A DNA stretch of 64,000 nucleotides from Sphaerisporangium dianthi (GCF_042654065.1 NZ_JBHSFP010000021.1:1-64000), one strand, 5' to 3'; counted from the stretch's first letter, positions 25,293 through 34,383 are shown. Notes: a model not told the origin generated them from the sequence alone. Program-made: numbers and translations.

Positions 25293-26432
25293 TTACTTCG
25301 CCCGATGCTCGGCATCCGCGCTGGTGGGGGGCTCTGTGATCTGAACCTCATGCCCCTGGAGCAGCTCCGCCGGCTCGGTCTGCACCACCAGCGGCACGCG
25401 CTCGACCCGCTCGATGCGCTCGACCCTCTCGACGAGTTCGCCGCGCTGGGCGCGTTCGGCCCGCTCGGCGGCGAGCTTGGCCCGTCTGGCGGCCTCCCGC
25501 TCGGCCTGCCGGGCCTGCTGCTCGGCGAGCTTGGCCTCCTGGGCGCGCAGCTTCTCGCGCTCGCGCTGCTCACGTGCCAGCAGCTTCTCTTCCTCGCGGC
25601 GCAGCTTCTCCTGCTCGCGCAGGTCGCGGGCTCGAACCTTGTCCTGCTCGCGCAGGAACCTCTCCTGCTCGCGCAGCTCGCGGGCGCGGGCCTTCTCCTG
25701 CTCCTTGAGCTCTCTCTCCCTGATCTTCTCCAGGTCCTTGAGCTCTTTCTCGCTGGGACGCGAGATGCCGCGCAACTCGACCATGGCCGACATCGCGGGC
25801 AGGCCGCGGGCGGTGGCGGCGGTGAGGGCGGGGCGCGGCTCCAGGCCGGTCAGGCCGTTCCAGGCGAGGTTGACCAGGTGGGCGGCGACCTCCTCCCGGT
25901 CGGGCTGGCGCGCGTCCAGCCACCACTGGCCGGTGAGGGCGACCATGCCGACGAGCATCTGGGCGTACATCGGGGCGAGCGTCGGGGCGTACCCGCGGTC
26001 GGCGAACTGGTCGGCGAGGACGTCCTCGACCTGGCTGGCGATGTCACTGATGAGGCTCGCGAACGTGCCGGTGCCGGAGGCGGCGTGCGAGTCGCGCACC
26101 AGGATGCGGAAGCCCTCGCTGGACTCCTCCACGTACTGCAGCAGGGCCAGGGCGGCGCGTTCGAGGCGGACCCGCGGGTGGCCGGCGTTGAGCGCGACGG
26201 CGACCAGGCTGAGCAGCCGCTGCATCTCGCGGTCGACGACGACGGCGTAGATGCCTTCTTTGCCGCCGAAATGCTCGTACACCACGGGCTTGGAGACCCT
26301 GGCGCTGGCGGCGATCTCTTCGATGGACGTGCCGTCGAACCCCTTCTCCGCGAAAAGGGTGCGGCTGACGCGGATGAGCTGCTCTCGGCGCTCCTTGCCG
26401 GTCATGCGCACGCGGGAGCGGGGTTCGGTCAT
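25293..26432 (-). CDS. TetR family regulator with long charged coiled-coil tail
   Basis: 379 residues. The N-terminal helix-turn-helix (about 10-60) contains TSIEEIAASARVSKPVVYEHFGGKE in register with TetR recognition helices. The ligand/dimer domain runs to about residue 215. The last 160 residues are almost wholly Arg/Glu/Lys/Gln with repeated REQEK and RELREQE units, predicting a long coiled coil, which is unusual for TetR proteins. The start MTEPRSRVRM at 26432 is more likely than the ATG at 26603. It lies directly downstream of the desaturase gene on the same strand and may control lipid desaturation. Confidence 0.85.
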   Translation of the reverse strand: MTEPRSRVRMTGKERREQLIRVSRTLFAEKGFDGTSIEEIAASARVSKPVVYEHFGGKEGIYAVVVDREMQRLLSLVAVALNAGHPRVRLERAALALLQYVEESSEGFRILVRDSHAASGTGTFASLISDIASQVEDVLADQFADRGYAPTLAPMYAQMLVGMVALTGQWWLDARQPDREEVAAHLVNLAWNGLTGLEPRPALTAATARGLPAMSAMVELRGISRPSEKELKDLEKIRERELKEQEKARARELREQERFLREQDKVRARDLREQEKLRREEEKLLAREQREREKLRAQEAKLAEQQARQAEREAARRAKLAAERAERAQRGELVERVERIERVERVPLVVQTEPAELLQGHEVQITEPPTSADAEHRAK

Positions 26433-26595
26433 GGTTTCAATAATGGCTGGCCCGGAGGGGCGGGCAACGGTCGATACCCCACTTTGGCGAGCTATTTCGC
26501 TTTTTCGGGGGGTTGAGGGGTACGGGACGAGCGGGGTGGGGGGAGAGGAAATGAGAGATCGGGCCGCCGTCGGGCGGCCCGACATGGGGGCTGGA

Positions 26596-27540
26596 TCAGC
26601 CAAGCCGCTTCGCCGCCAGACGCTCGGCGGTGGGCCACCGGACGTCGGTCGCCCAGCCGGCCTGCTCGAACCAGCGGATCACGCGGGCACTCGGGTCGAT
26701 CTGCCCCTTGAGCGCGCCGTGACGGGCCGCCGTCGGGTCGCAGTGGTGCAGGTTGTGCCAGGACTCACCGAAGGACGGGATCGCGAGCCACCACACGTTG
26801 CGCGACTTGTCGCGGACCTCGAAGGCCTCGTCGCCGAAGACGTGGCAGACCGAGTTGATCGACCAGGTGACGTGGTGCAGCATGGCGATGCGCACGAGGC
26901 TGCCCCAGAAGAAGGCGGTGATCGCGCCGGTGATGGACCAGGTGACCAGGCCGCCGATGACCGCCGGCAGCGCCAGAGAGGCGAAGACCAGCCACGGGAA
27001 CAGCCGGTGGATGCGGGCGACGTCCTTGTCGCTCATCAGGTCCTTGGCGAAGCGCTCCTGGTTGGTGCGCTCGGAGGAGAACATCCAGCCGATGTGGGCG
27101 AACAGCAGGCCCTTGGTCAGCGCCTTCCAGTCATTGCCGAAACGCCACGGCGAGTGCGGGTCGCCCTCCTTGTCGGAGTACTTGTGGTGGCGGCGGTGAG
27201 TGGCCACCCAGTCGATGACGCCCATCTCCAGCGACATGCTGCCCGCGATGGCGAGCACGATCTTGAGCGGGCGGTTCGCCTTGAAGGACCCGTGCGTGAA
27301 GTACCGGTGCAGGCCCACGGTGACGCCGAGCCCGGTGAACACGTAGAAGAAGGCGGTGATCGCGATGTCGCTCCAGCCCAGGAAGCTCCCCCAGGCCATG
27401 GGCACGGCGGCCACCAGCGCCAGGAACGGGACGGTCACGAAGATGACGAGGAGAACTCGCTCGAAGTTGCTCTTGGGCTCGGGCTCGAGATCCGGCCGCG
27501 GCGGCGGCGGCGGGGTCGTGCGATCTGCGACGACTGTCAT
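26596..27540 (-). CDS. Acyl-CoA/acyl-lipid delta-9 desaturase
   Basis: 314 residues. This membrane di-iron desaturase introduces a cis double bond into fatty acyl chains. The three histidine boxes are HRYFTH, HRRHH and HNLHH, with an extra HHVTWSINSVCH. Four hydrophobic helices are present in two pairs. The ATG has GAGGT five nt upstream. The upstream region carries palindromes and GTTACG direct repeats, and the next gene is a TetR regulator, so regulation by membrane lipid state is plausible. Confidence 0.9.
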   Translation of the reverse strand: MTVVADRTTPPPPPRPDLEPEPKSNFERVLLVIFVTVPFLALVAAVPMAWGSFLGWSDIAITAFFYVFTGLGVTVGLHRYFTHGSFKANRPLKIVLAIAGSMSLEMGVIDWVATHRRHHKYSDKEGDPHSPWRFGNDWKALTKGLLFAHIGWMFSSERTNQERFAKDLMSDKDVARIHRLFPWLVFASLALPAVIGGLVTWSITGAITAFFWGSLVRIAMLHHVTWSINSVCHVFGDEAFEVRDKSRNVWWLAIPSFGESWHNLHHCDPTAARHGALKGQIDPSARVIRWFEQAGWATDVRWPTAERLAAKRLG

Positions 27541-27607
27541 GGGCTACCTCACGTGGTTCGAGCGAAGTGTGGCTTAGCTACGTAACCGTAACCTACGCCA
27601 TCGTAAG

Positions 27608-27621
27608 TTAGGAATCCCTAA
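27608..27621. promoter_or_regulatory. Palindrome upstream of the desaturase gene
   Basis: TTAGG-AATC-CCTAA is a perfect 5-bp-arm palindrome 68 nt before the desaturase start. Next to it are two direct GTTACG hexamers (minus strand, about 27580-27593). This is a candidate operator or promoter region; the binding protein is unknown. Confidence 0.4.
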
Positions 27622-27830
27622 GTCATAATGTGGGGAAGGTGACGGTTCGGTCGAGAACCCGTGGCGGATCCGCGCCTTGCGCATACATGCCCTCATCTGT
27701 TACAGGGATGCGCCACAACCCCCCGAAGATCAGGTTTGTTTCCCCTCCCCTGTACTGCTCTGACACCCCTTCCCCCCACTCACGCGCCGACTCCAGCCCC
27801 CGCCCCAAGGACGCCCAAACACCCGCGCGA
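27622..27830. other. Intergenic segment, no recognisable gene
   Basis: Short open frames exist on both strands but none has a family signature, a good ribosome site or a convincing coding character. Composition is C-rich towards 27780. It may hold the desaturase upstream region and nothing else that I can see. Confidence 0.4.
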
Positions 27831-28104
27831 GCGGAGCGAGCGCCATGAGCACTGTGCTCGGGCGCGCCGGTGTCGTGACGAGGAGGGAGCGAGTGCGAGG
27901 GACGAGCGCTCGTGAACGACGAGGAAGGGCGCCGGCTCAAGGGCGCCCGGGCACCGCGTGAGCGGAGCGAGCGCCGACAACACGGGCTCGGGCGCGCCGG
28001 TGTCGTGACGAGGAGGGAGCGAGTGCGAGGGACGAGCGCTCGTGAACGACGAGGAAGGGCGCCGGCTCAAGGGCGCCCGAGCACCGCGCGAGCGGAGCGA
28101 GCGC
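27831..28104. repeat. 130-bp tandem repeat, two full copies and a partial third
   Basis: GCGGAGCGAGCGCC begins each copy at 27831, 27962 and 28092. Copies 1 and 2 are near identical over about 130 bp; the main difference is a short segment after the start. Each unit holds small inverted repeats (ACGAGCGCTCGT; GGGCGCC with GGCGCCC). Identical peptides in overlapping frames come only from the repetition. Located upstream of tRNA-Gln. Confidence 0.9.
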
Positions 28105-28178
28105 CATGAACACTGTTGAGCGGGGAGGGTCCCTCGTGGGTATTCTTGTCAGCGCGGTTGAGGAAGTTCTCGCACCGG

Positions 28179-28251
28179 TCCGGCGTAGGGTAATTGGCAG
28201 CCCACCTGCCTTTGGAGCAGGGTTGTCCTGGTTCGAGTCCAGGCGCCGGAA
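28179..28251 (+). tRNA. tRNA-Gln (anticodon TTG)
   Basis: Acceptor arms TCCGGCG (28179-28185) and CGCCGGA (28244-28250) pair fully, with discriminator A. The anticodon arm is CCTGC-CTTTGGA-GCAGG, giving TTG at positions 34-36. The T arm is CCTGG-TTCGAGT-CCAGG. CCA is not encoded. tRNA-Gln directly before glmU is the usual actinobacterial arrangement. Confidence 0.96.
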
Positions 28252-28455
28252 CTTTTCTCTCATGCGCGTCGCCCTCGTCCTCCTCACCAGTCGTCTTCTC
28301 GCGGTGTGACTCTTCCGCGAGGGGGCTGGAGCCCATCGGGGAGGCGGCGGGTATTCTCACGGTGTCGAGTGGGTGGCCGGGCGGTGCCTGAACGGTGGCC
28401 GTTCGCGAGCCCGCTCGCCAATGTCTCAGCCGCGACGCCGAGGGAGCCTCAGTCC

Positions 28456-30093
28456 GTGAGTGTGCCGCGCCCGGCAGCCGTCATCGTCCTCGCCGCCGGC
28501 GAGGGCACCCGGATGAAGTCCACCAAGCCGAAAGTCCTCCATGAGCTGTGCGGCCGCGCGCTGGTCGACCACATGCTGGAGGCCGCCAGGGGCCTTTCGC
28601 CCGAACGCCTGATCGTCGTCATCGGCCACGCGCGCGAGCTGGTCGAGGCGCATCTCGCCGCGACCGGGCCCGACGCCCACCCGGTCGTCCAGACCGAGCA
28701 GAACGGCACCGGTCACGCCGTGCGCACCGTCCTGGAGGCGGTCGGCACGATCAACGGAACCGTCCTGGTGACCTACGGCGACACGCCGTTGCTGCGCACC
28801 GAGACCCTCGCCGAGCTGCTGGCCACCCACGCGGCCGAGAGCAACGCCGTCACGGTGCTCACCGCTGAGGTGCCCGACCCGTCCGGATACGGCCGCATCG
28901 TCCGCGACGCCTCGGGCGCCGTGCTCGCGATCGTCGAGCACAAGGACGCCACCCCTGAGCAGCGGGTGATCAACGAGATGAACTCGGGGGTCTACGCGTT
29001 CGACGGGCTGCTGCTGGCCGACGCCGTCAAGCGGGTCTCCACGGCGAACGCCCAGGGCGAGGAGTACCTCACCGACGTGCTGTCGATCCTGCGCGAGGAC
29101 GGGCACCGCGTCGGGGCGTACATCGCGGCCGACCACGTCGAGGTGGAGGGCGTCAACGACCGCGTCCAGCTCGCCTTCGCCCGCGGCGTGCTCAACACCC
29201 GCGTCCTGCACGCCCACATGCGCGCCGGGGTCACCGTCGTCGACCCCGCCACCACCTGGATCGACGTCGGCGTGACCATCGAGCCGGACGTCGTCGTCCA
29301 CCCGGCGACCCAGCTCCACGGGGGCACCAGCATCGCCTCGGGCGCCGAGGTCGGGCCCGGCACCACTCTCACCGACACCGTCGTCGGCGCCGGCGCGGTC
29401 GTGCGCAACGCCGTCTGCGAGGGCGCCGAGATCGGCCCCGGCGCGTCGGTCGGCCCGTTCTCCTACCTGCGGCCCGGCACGGTGCTCGGCCCCAAGGCCA
29501 AGGCCGGCAGCTACGTGGAGCTCAAGAACGCCCGCGTCGGCGCCGGTTCTAAGGTTCCCCACCTGTCGTACGTGGGCGACGCGACCATCGGCGAGGGCAG
29601 CAACATCGGCGCCGCCACCGTCTTCCTCAACTACGACGGCGTCCAGAAGCACCACACGACGGTCGGCGACCACGTCCGGGTCGGCGGCGACAACATGCTC
29701 GTCGCCCCGGTGACCATCGGGGACGGCGCGTACACCGCCGCCGGGTCGGTCATCACCTCCGACGTTCCGCCGGGGGCGATGGCGGTCGGCCGGGCGCGCC
29801 AGCGCAATATCGAAGGGTGGGTCGTGCGCAGGCGCGCGGGCACCGCTTCGGCCGAGGCCGCGACGCGCGCGACCGGCGAACACGGCGAACAAGACGGTCA
29901 GAGCGCACACGACGGTCACGACGGTCACGACGGTCAGGGCGCGTACGACGGCCATGACGGGCGGCGCGACGGTCGCGGCGATGAGACCGGCGGCCAGGAC
30001 GCGCAGTCCGGGCGAGCGGAGAACGGCGGACTGGGTACACCCTCCCAGCGGGCCGAAGGCAGCGAGCGGGCCGAACCGGCCGGCGAACGATAA
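28456..30093 (+). CDS. glmU: Bifunctional UDP-GlcNAc pyrophosphorylase / glucosamine-1-phosphate acetyltransferase
   Basis: 545 residues. It makes UDP-GlcNAc for peptidoglycan and other glycans. The N-terminal uridyltransferase has LAAGEGTRMKS and TYGDTPLL. The C-terminal left-handed beta-helix has hexapeptide repeats and the acetyltransferase region GEGSNIGAATVFLNYDG. GTG 28456 with AGGGAG nine nt upstream gives the standard N-terminus. After the normal end (about residue 462) comes a tail of about 80 residues rich in Asp, Gly, His and Gln, with DGHDGHDG repeats. prs follows closely and is likely co-transcribed. Confidence 0.95.
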   Translation: MSVPRPAAVIVLAAGEGTRMKSTKPKVLHELCGRALVDHMLEAARGLSPERLIVVIGHARELVEAHLAATGPDAHPVVQTEQNGTGHAVRTVLEAVGTINGTVLVTYGDTPLLRTETLAELLATHAAESNAVTVLTAEVPDPSGYGRIVRDASGAVLAIVEHKDATPEQRVINEMNSGVYAFDGLLLADAVKRVSTANAQGEEYLTDVLSILREDGHRVGAYIAADHVEVEGVNDRVQLAFARGVLNTRVLHAHMRAGVTVVDPATTWIDVGVTIEPDVVVHPATQLHGGTSIASGAEVGPGTTLTDTVVGAGAVVRNAVCEGAEIGPGASVGPFSYLRPGTVLGPKAKAGSYVELKNARVGAGSKVPHLSYVGDATIGEGSNIGAATVFLNYDGVQKHHTTVGDHVRVGGDNMLVAPVTIGDGAYTAAGSVITSDVPPGAMAVGRARQRNIEGWVVRRRAGTASAEAATRATGEHGEQDGQSAHDGHDGHDGQGAYDGHDGRRDGRGDETGGQDAQSGRAENGGLGTPSQRAEGSERAEPAGER

Positions 30094-30192
30094 CGGGGAG
30101 CTTTCGAAATGAACCAGCGCGGCGAGCCAGCGGGAATGCGCGAGGAGCCCTTCACGGCTCCGTCCGGCGAGCAGGCGGCCGAAGAGGGCAAC

Positions 30193-31170
30193 ATGACCGG
30201 CAAGAAGACCACGGGCGAGAAGCACCTGATGTTCTTCTCCGGCCGGGCCTACCCCGAGCTGGCCGAGGAGGTCGCGCAGCACCTCGGCATCGAGATCACG
30301 CCGACGAGGCTGCACGACTTCGCCAACGGCGAGATCTACGCCCGCTACATGGAGTCGGTGCGCGGCAGCGACGCCTTCGTGATCCAGAGCCACACCGAGC
30401 CGATCAACACGTGGATCATGGAGCAGCTCATCATGGTGGACGCCCTGAAGCGGGCGTCGGCCAAGCGCATCACCGTGGTGCTGCCCTTCTTCGGCTACTC
30501 GCGCCAGGACAAGAAGGGGCGCGGCCGCGAGCCGATCACCGCCCGGCTGATGGCCGATCTGTTCAAGACGGCCGGCGCCGACCGGCTGATGTCGGTCGAC
30601 CTGCACACCCCGCAGATCCAGGGCTTCTTCGACGGGCCCGTCGACCACCTGTTCGCGCTGCCCGTGCTCTATCGCTATCTCAGCGGCAGGCTCGACCCGG
30701 CGAACACCACGATCGTCTCGCCCGACACCGGCCGCGTCCGCCTCGCCGAGCGCTGGGCCGACCAGCTCGGCACGCCCGTCGCGTTCATCCACAAGCGCCG
30801 CGACCTCGACGTGGCCAACCAGGTGAAGGTGCACGAGGTCGTCGGCCAGGTGCGCGGCCGCACCTGTGTGCTGATCGACGACATGATCGACACCGGCGGC
30901 TCGATCTGCAAGGCCGCTGACGCGCTGTACGAGCAGGGCGCGACGAACGTCGTCGTGGCCGCCACCCACGCGATCTTCTCCGAGCCGGCCGTGGACCGCC
31001 TGAAGAACTCGCGCATCTCCGAGGTCGTCGTCACCAACACGCTTCCCATCCCGCAGGAGAGGCGGTTCGACAAGCTGACCGTGCTGTCGATCGCCCCGCT
31101 GATCGCCCGAGCCATCAGCGAGGTCTTCAGCGACGGCTCGGTGACCAGCCTGTTCGAAGGCGACGCCTGA
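30193..31170 (+). CDS. prs: Ribose-phosphate pyrophosphokinase
   Basis: 325 residues. It makes PRPP from ribose 5-phosphate and ATP for nucleotide, His and Trp synthesis. The N-terminus is FFSGRAYPELAEEVA, the flexible loop contains FGYSRQDKKGRGREP, and the PRPP loop is LIDDMIDTGGS. The start at ATG 30193 gives the usual family length and has AGAGGG four nt upstream. An in-frame ATG at 30109 with GGGGAG would add 28 non-conserved residues and cannot be excluded. It follows glmU in the conserved order. Confidence 0.95.
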   Translation: MTGKKTTGEKHLMFFSGRAYPELAEEVAQHLGIEITPTRLHDFANGEIYARYMESVRGSDAFVIQSHTEPINTWIMEQLIMVDALKRASAKRITVVLPFFGYSRQDKKGRGREPITARLMADLFKTAGADRLMSVDLHTPQIQGFFDGPVDHLFALPVLYRYLSGRLDPANTTIVSPDTGRVRLAERWADQLGTPVAFIHKRRDLDVANQVKVHEVVGQVRGRTCVLIDDMIDTGGSICKAADALYEQGATNVVVAATHAIFSEPAVDRLKNSRISEVVVTNTLPIPQERRFDKLTVLSIAPLIARAISEVFSDGSVTSLFEGDA

Positions 31171-31176
31171 TCCCGC

Positions 31177-31201
31177 GCCCCCCGGCTCGGTTCCGGGGGG
31201 C
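31177..31201 (+). terminator. Terminator hairpin after prs
   Basis: A 9-bp perfect inverted repeat (GCCCCCCGG with CCGGGGGGC) with a 7-nt loop starts 6 nt after the prs stop codon. Confidence 0.7.
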
Positions 31202-31387
31202 CGGCTTGGTGAGCTGGGCGCGCGACTCGCGTCGCGCGTCCCGGCCGGACCGGCCGTGGAGCCGGGGGGCCCGCGCGGTCCGGTAAGCTCTGAGAGTTCA
31301 TCAAGGTTCCGCGCTCGTAACGCCTTCCGCTAGGGCGGGTGAGGGTGAGCGCCTTCCGATTCCTTCCGTTTCCCTAGGAGACATGCC

Positions 31388-31981
31388 GTGTCCGAAGTAC
31401 GCATCCCGACCGAACAGCGTTCCGAGTTCGGCAAGGGCGCCGCGCGCAAGATCCGCCGCGAGGCCAAGGTTCCCGCCGTCCTGTACGGCCACGGCATCGA
31501 GCCCAAGCACCTGACCCTGCCGGGTCACGAGCTGATGATCGCTCTGCGCACGCCCAACGTGCTCATCCGCCTCCAGGGTGAGGGCGTGAACGAGCTGGCG
31601 CTGCCCAAGGGCGTCCAGAAGGACCCGATCAAGGGCTTCCTCGAGCACGTCGACCTGCTGCTGGTGAAGAGCGGCGAGAAGGTCACCGTCGAGCTCCCGG
31701 TCACCACGACCGGCGACATCGCCCCCGGCGGCCTGTTCGACCAGCAGCTCCTGTCCATCGCCGTCGAGACCGAGGCCACGCACATCCCGACGGGCGTCGA
31801 GGTCGACATCGAGGGCCTCGAGATCGGCGCGGTCGTCACCGCAGGCGACCTCAAGCTGCCGAAGGGCACCACGCTGGCCGCCGACCCTGAGACGGTCATC
31901 CTCCAGGTCACCGGGGTCCCGACCACGGCCGAGAGCGAAGAGGGCGGCGAGGGCTCCGCCGAGGGCGAGTCCGCCGAGTAA
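31388..31981 (+). CDS. rplY: 50S ribosomal protein L25/general stress protein Ctc
   Basis: 197 residues. The N-terminal half (about 1-95) is the 5S-rRNA-binding L25 domain, with RSEFGKGAARKIRREAKVPA and VLYGHG. The C-terminal half is the beta-rich TL5/CTC domain, ending in an acidic Glu/Gly/Ser tail. GTG 31388 has AGGAGA about 7 nt upstream. It has its own upstream gap, and a terminator follows. Confidence 0.95.
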   Translation: MSEVRIPTEQRSEFGKGAARKIRREAKVPAVLYGHGIEPKHLTLPGHELMIALRTPNVLIRLQGEGVNELALPKGVQKDPIKGFLEHVDLLLVKSGEKVTVELPVTTTGDIAPGGLFDQQLLSIAVETEATHIPTGVEVDIEGLEIGAVVTAGDLKLPKGTTLAADPETVILQVTGVPTTAESEEGGEGSAEGESAE

Positions 31982-32017
31982 CACCGCCCATCATCGGGCA
32001 GTCCCGTATCGTCGGCA

Positions 32018-32056
32018 GGGCAGCCGGGCGGCCGTTCACCGGCCGCCCGGCTGCCC
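32018..32056 (+). terminator. Strong hairpin terminator after rplY
   Basis: A 16-bp perfect inverted repeat (32018-32033 with 32041-32056), almost all G+C, with a 7-nt GTTCACC loop lies 36 nt after the rplY stop. No U-tract follows. Confidence 0.8.
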
Positions 32057-32183
32057 TGTCCGGCATGCGGGCCCCACCCCACATGGTCGGCGATGCCGGC
32101 ATCCCAGGCGGCACCGCAGGCCGGTCAGGCAGGCGGGTGCGGCCCGCAGGCCGTCAGACGAACGGAAGACGGAAGAGGTCGTC

Positions 32184-32780
32184 GTGGACCGCTGGTTGAT
32201 CGTCGGACTGGGCAATCCCGGCCCCGAGTACGCCGGTAACCGGCACAACGCCGGGTTCATGGTGGTGGACGAGCTCGCCGCGCGGGTCGGCGGCCGTTTC
32301 AAGGCCCACAAATCGCGTGCCGAGATCATCGAAGGCCGCCTCGTGGGCGTGCCCGTCGTGCTCGCCAAGCCCCGCTCGTACATGAACCTCTCCGGCGGTC
32401 CGGTGAAGGCCCTCGCCGACTTCTACAAGGTCGTCCCGGCGAACATCATCGCGATCCACGACGAGCTGGACATCCCCTACGGGGCGCTGCGCGTCAAGCT
32501 GGGCGGCGGCGACAACGGCCACAACGGCCTGCGCTCGCTCACCAAGTCGCTCGCCACCAAGGACTATCTACGGGTGCGCTTCGGCGTCGGCCGCCCGCCG
32601 GGCCGCATGGACCCGGCCGACTTCGTGCTCCGCGACTTCGCCACGGCCGAGCGCAAAGATCTCCCGCTGCTGGTCGACCGCGCCGCCGACGTCACCGAGT
32701 CCCTGATCACCTCCGGCCTGGAAGCCACGCAGAACAGCGTCCATGCCTCCGACCTCAAGCCCCTGAAGCCTCCGCGCTGA
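32184..32780 (+). CDS. pth: Peptidyl-tRNA hydrolase
   Basis: 198 residues. It releases peptides from peptidyl-tRNA that drops off ribosomes. LIVGLGNPGPEYAGNRHNAGF holds the catalytic histidine, followed by KPRSYMNLSG, HDELDIPYG and GGDNGHNGLRS. GTG 32184 follows GGAAGAGG. It is the last gene of the conserved glmU-prs-rplY-pth block and is convergent with the fusion oxidoreductase. Confidence 0.95.
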   Translation: MDRWLIVGLGNPGPEYAGNRHNAGFMVVDELAARVGGRFKAHKSRAEIIEGRLVGVPVVLAKPRSYMNLSGGPVKALADFYKVVPANIIAIHDELDIPYGALRVKLGGGDNGHNGLRSLTKSLATKDYLRVRFGVGRPPGRMDPADFVLRDFATAERKDLPLLVDRAADVTESLITSGLEATQNSVHASDLKPLKPPR

Positions 32781-32799
32781 CCTCGTCGCCGGGGCGTGA

Positions 32800-34383
32800 T
32801 CACGGGCGGCGGCGGGCGATCAGTACGGCGTCGTGGATGGTGGAGACGCGTCCCTCCTCGTCCTCCACACTGCGCGGCCGGGCCTCGGCGGCCAGCACCT
32901 GCCAGCCGACGGGGTCGAGGGAGGACGCGACCTCCTCGGCGGTGAACATCATGTCCGGGAAGTGCATGCGGTGGGCCGTGGTCCGCAGGTCGGCCGGATG
33001 GTGCCCGACGATCAGCAGGGTGCCGCCCGGCGCGACCGCGGCGGCCAGCCGGGCGAACAGCTCCCGCCGCTCCACACCCGGCAGGTGCATGAACTGGGAC
33101 GACACCAGGTCGTACGCGCCTTCGGCGGGCTCGTGGCCGCGCAGGTCCGCGTGCGTCCACTCGATGCGGCCGGCCACGTGCGCGCCGGTGGCGGCGGCGT
33201 GGCCGGCGGCCCGGCGCAGCGCGACGGTGGAGATGTCGACCGCCGTCACCCGCCACCCCCGTTCGGCGAGCCAGACGGCGTCGGCACCCTCGCCGCTGCC
33301 GACGTCGAGCGCCCGGCCGGGGGTCAGCCCGACGGCCTCGGCGACGAGCTGCGGGTTCGGACGTCCGCTCCACAGCGCGGGGCGGGCACGGTACCGCTCC
33401 TCCCAGGCGTCCTCCTCGAACATCGTGCTCACCAGGTGCCGGTAGGCGTCGACGGCGTCGCGGGTGTCCTCGGCGACGAGATCGGCGTTGATCGCCGCGC
33501 CGGCGTTCAGGCCCGCGGCGGCGGCCGTGATCACCTGGGCGCGCAGGTCGGCGACGTTGCCCGCCGCCCACACGCCGGGCACGGCGGTCGCACCGCTCGG
33601 GTCCACGGCGATCTGGCTGCCGATCACGTGTCCCTGCATCTCGACGTCGACCGGCTTCAGCCCGAGCGATTCCAGCACGGCCGAGCGGGCGGTGAGCCGG
33701 GACGCGACGACCACGGCGTCCAGCGCGACGACCTCGCCCGAGGTCAGCCGCACACCCGAGAGCGTGTCGCCGGAGGTCTCCACGGAGGCGACCGCGCCGT
33801 CCACGACGATGATCCTGCGGGCGGCCAGCCGCTCGGCCTGCTCGGCGTCAGGGGCGGAGGTGCGGTCGAGCAGAAGCAGCACCTGCGTGCTCCACTGCCG
33901 CCACAGTTCCGCCTGGTGGATGGCCAGTGGGCCGGTCGCGAGGATGCCGATCCGCCGGTCGCGCACCTCCCACCCGTGGCAGTAGGGGCAGTGCAGCACG
34001 TCACGACCCCAGCGCTCGGCCAATCCGGGGACGTCGGGAAGCTCGTCGACGAGCCCGGTCGTGACGAGCAGCCGACGAGCCCGCACACTGCGCCCGCCGT
34101 CCAGTGTCACCGTGAAGCCGTCGTCCTGCTTCGCGGCGGCCTCGACGCGCCCGGCGACGATCTCGCCGCCGTACCGGGCCACCTCGTCGCGCCCGGCCGC
34201 CAGGAGCTCCGCGGGAGGCGTCCCCTCCCGGGCCAGGTAGTTGTGCACGTGCCCGGCGGGGGTGTTGCGCGGCTCCCCGGCGTCCACCACCAGCACCGAC
34301 CGCCGTGCCCTCCCCAGTGCCAGGGCTCCGCTGAGGCCGGCCGCGCCGCCGCCGACCACCACCACGTCATATGTCGCTTCCAC
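32800..34383 (-). CDS. Thioredoxin-reductase-like flavoprotein fused to SAM methyltransferase
   Basis: 527 residues. Residues 1-310 form a thioredoxin-reductase-like FAD/NAD(P) domain: VVVGGGAAGLSGALALGRA at the N-terminus, redox-type CPYC (about 133-136) and a GVWAAGNVAD C-terminal FAD motif. Residues 320-525 form a class I methyltransferase with LDVGSGEGADAVWLAERG and AVDIS. Start GTG 34383 has AAGGAG seven nt upstream. The gene stands alone, convergent with pth. Both halves look intact. Fused proteins of this kind occur in actinomycetes; substrates are unknown. Confidence 0.88.
   Translation of the reverse strand: MEATYDVVVVGGGAAGLSGALALGRARRSVLVVDAGEPRNTPAGHVHNYLAREGTPPAELLAAGRDEVARYGGEIVAGRVEAAAKQDDGFTVTLDGGRSVRARRLLVTTGLVDELPDVPGLAERWGRDVLHCPYCHGWEVRDRRIGILATGPLAIHQAELWRQWSTQVLLLLDRTSAPDAEQAERLAARRIIVVDGAVASVETSGDTLSGVRLTSGEVVALDAVVVASRLTARSAVLESLGLKPVDVEMQGHVIGSQIAVDPSGATAVPGVWAAGNVADLRAQVITAAAAGLNAGAAINADLVAEDTRDAVDAYRHLVSTMFEEDAWEERYRARPALWSGRPNPQLVAEAVGLTPGRALDVGSGEGADAVWLAERGWRVTAVDISTVALRRAAGHAAATGAHVAGRIEWTHADLRGHEPAEGAYDLVSSQFMHLPGVERRELFARLAAAVAPGGTLLIVGHHPADLRTTAHRMHFPDMMFTAEEVASSLDPVGWQVLAAEARPRSVEDEEGRVSTIHDAVLIARRRP

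Noticed and set aside
22983..26516. Plus-strand open frame of nearly 1,180 codons
   Set aside because: It is antisense to mutT1, ppk1 and the TetR gene, all of which have clear motifs; it is a GC-skew artefact.
27780..28109. Small repeated proteins sharing the same N-terminus
   Set aside because: Identical peptides arise from the 130-bp DNA repeat in several frames and lack ribosome sites.
28426..30969. Minus-strand 847-codon frame
   Set aside because: It is the antisense shadow of glmU and prs.
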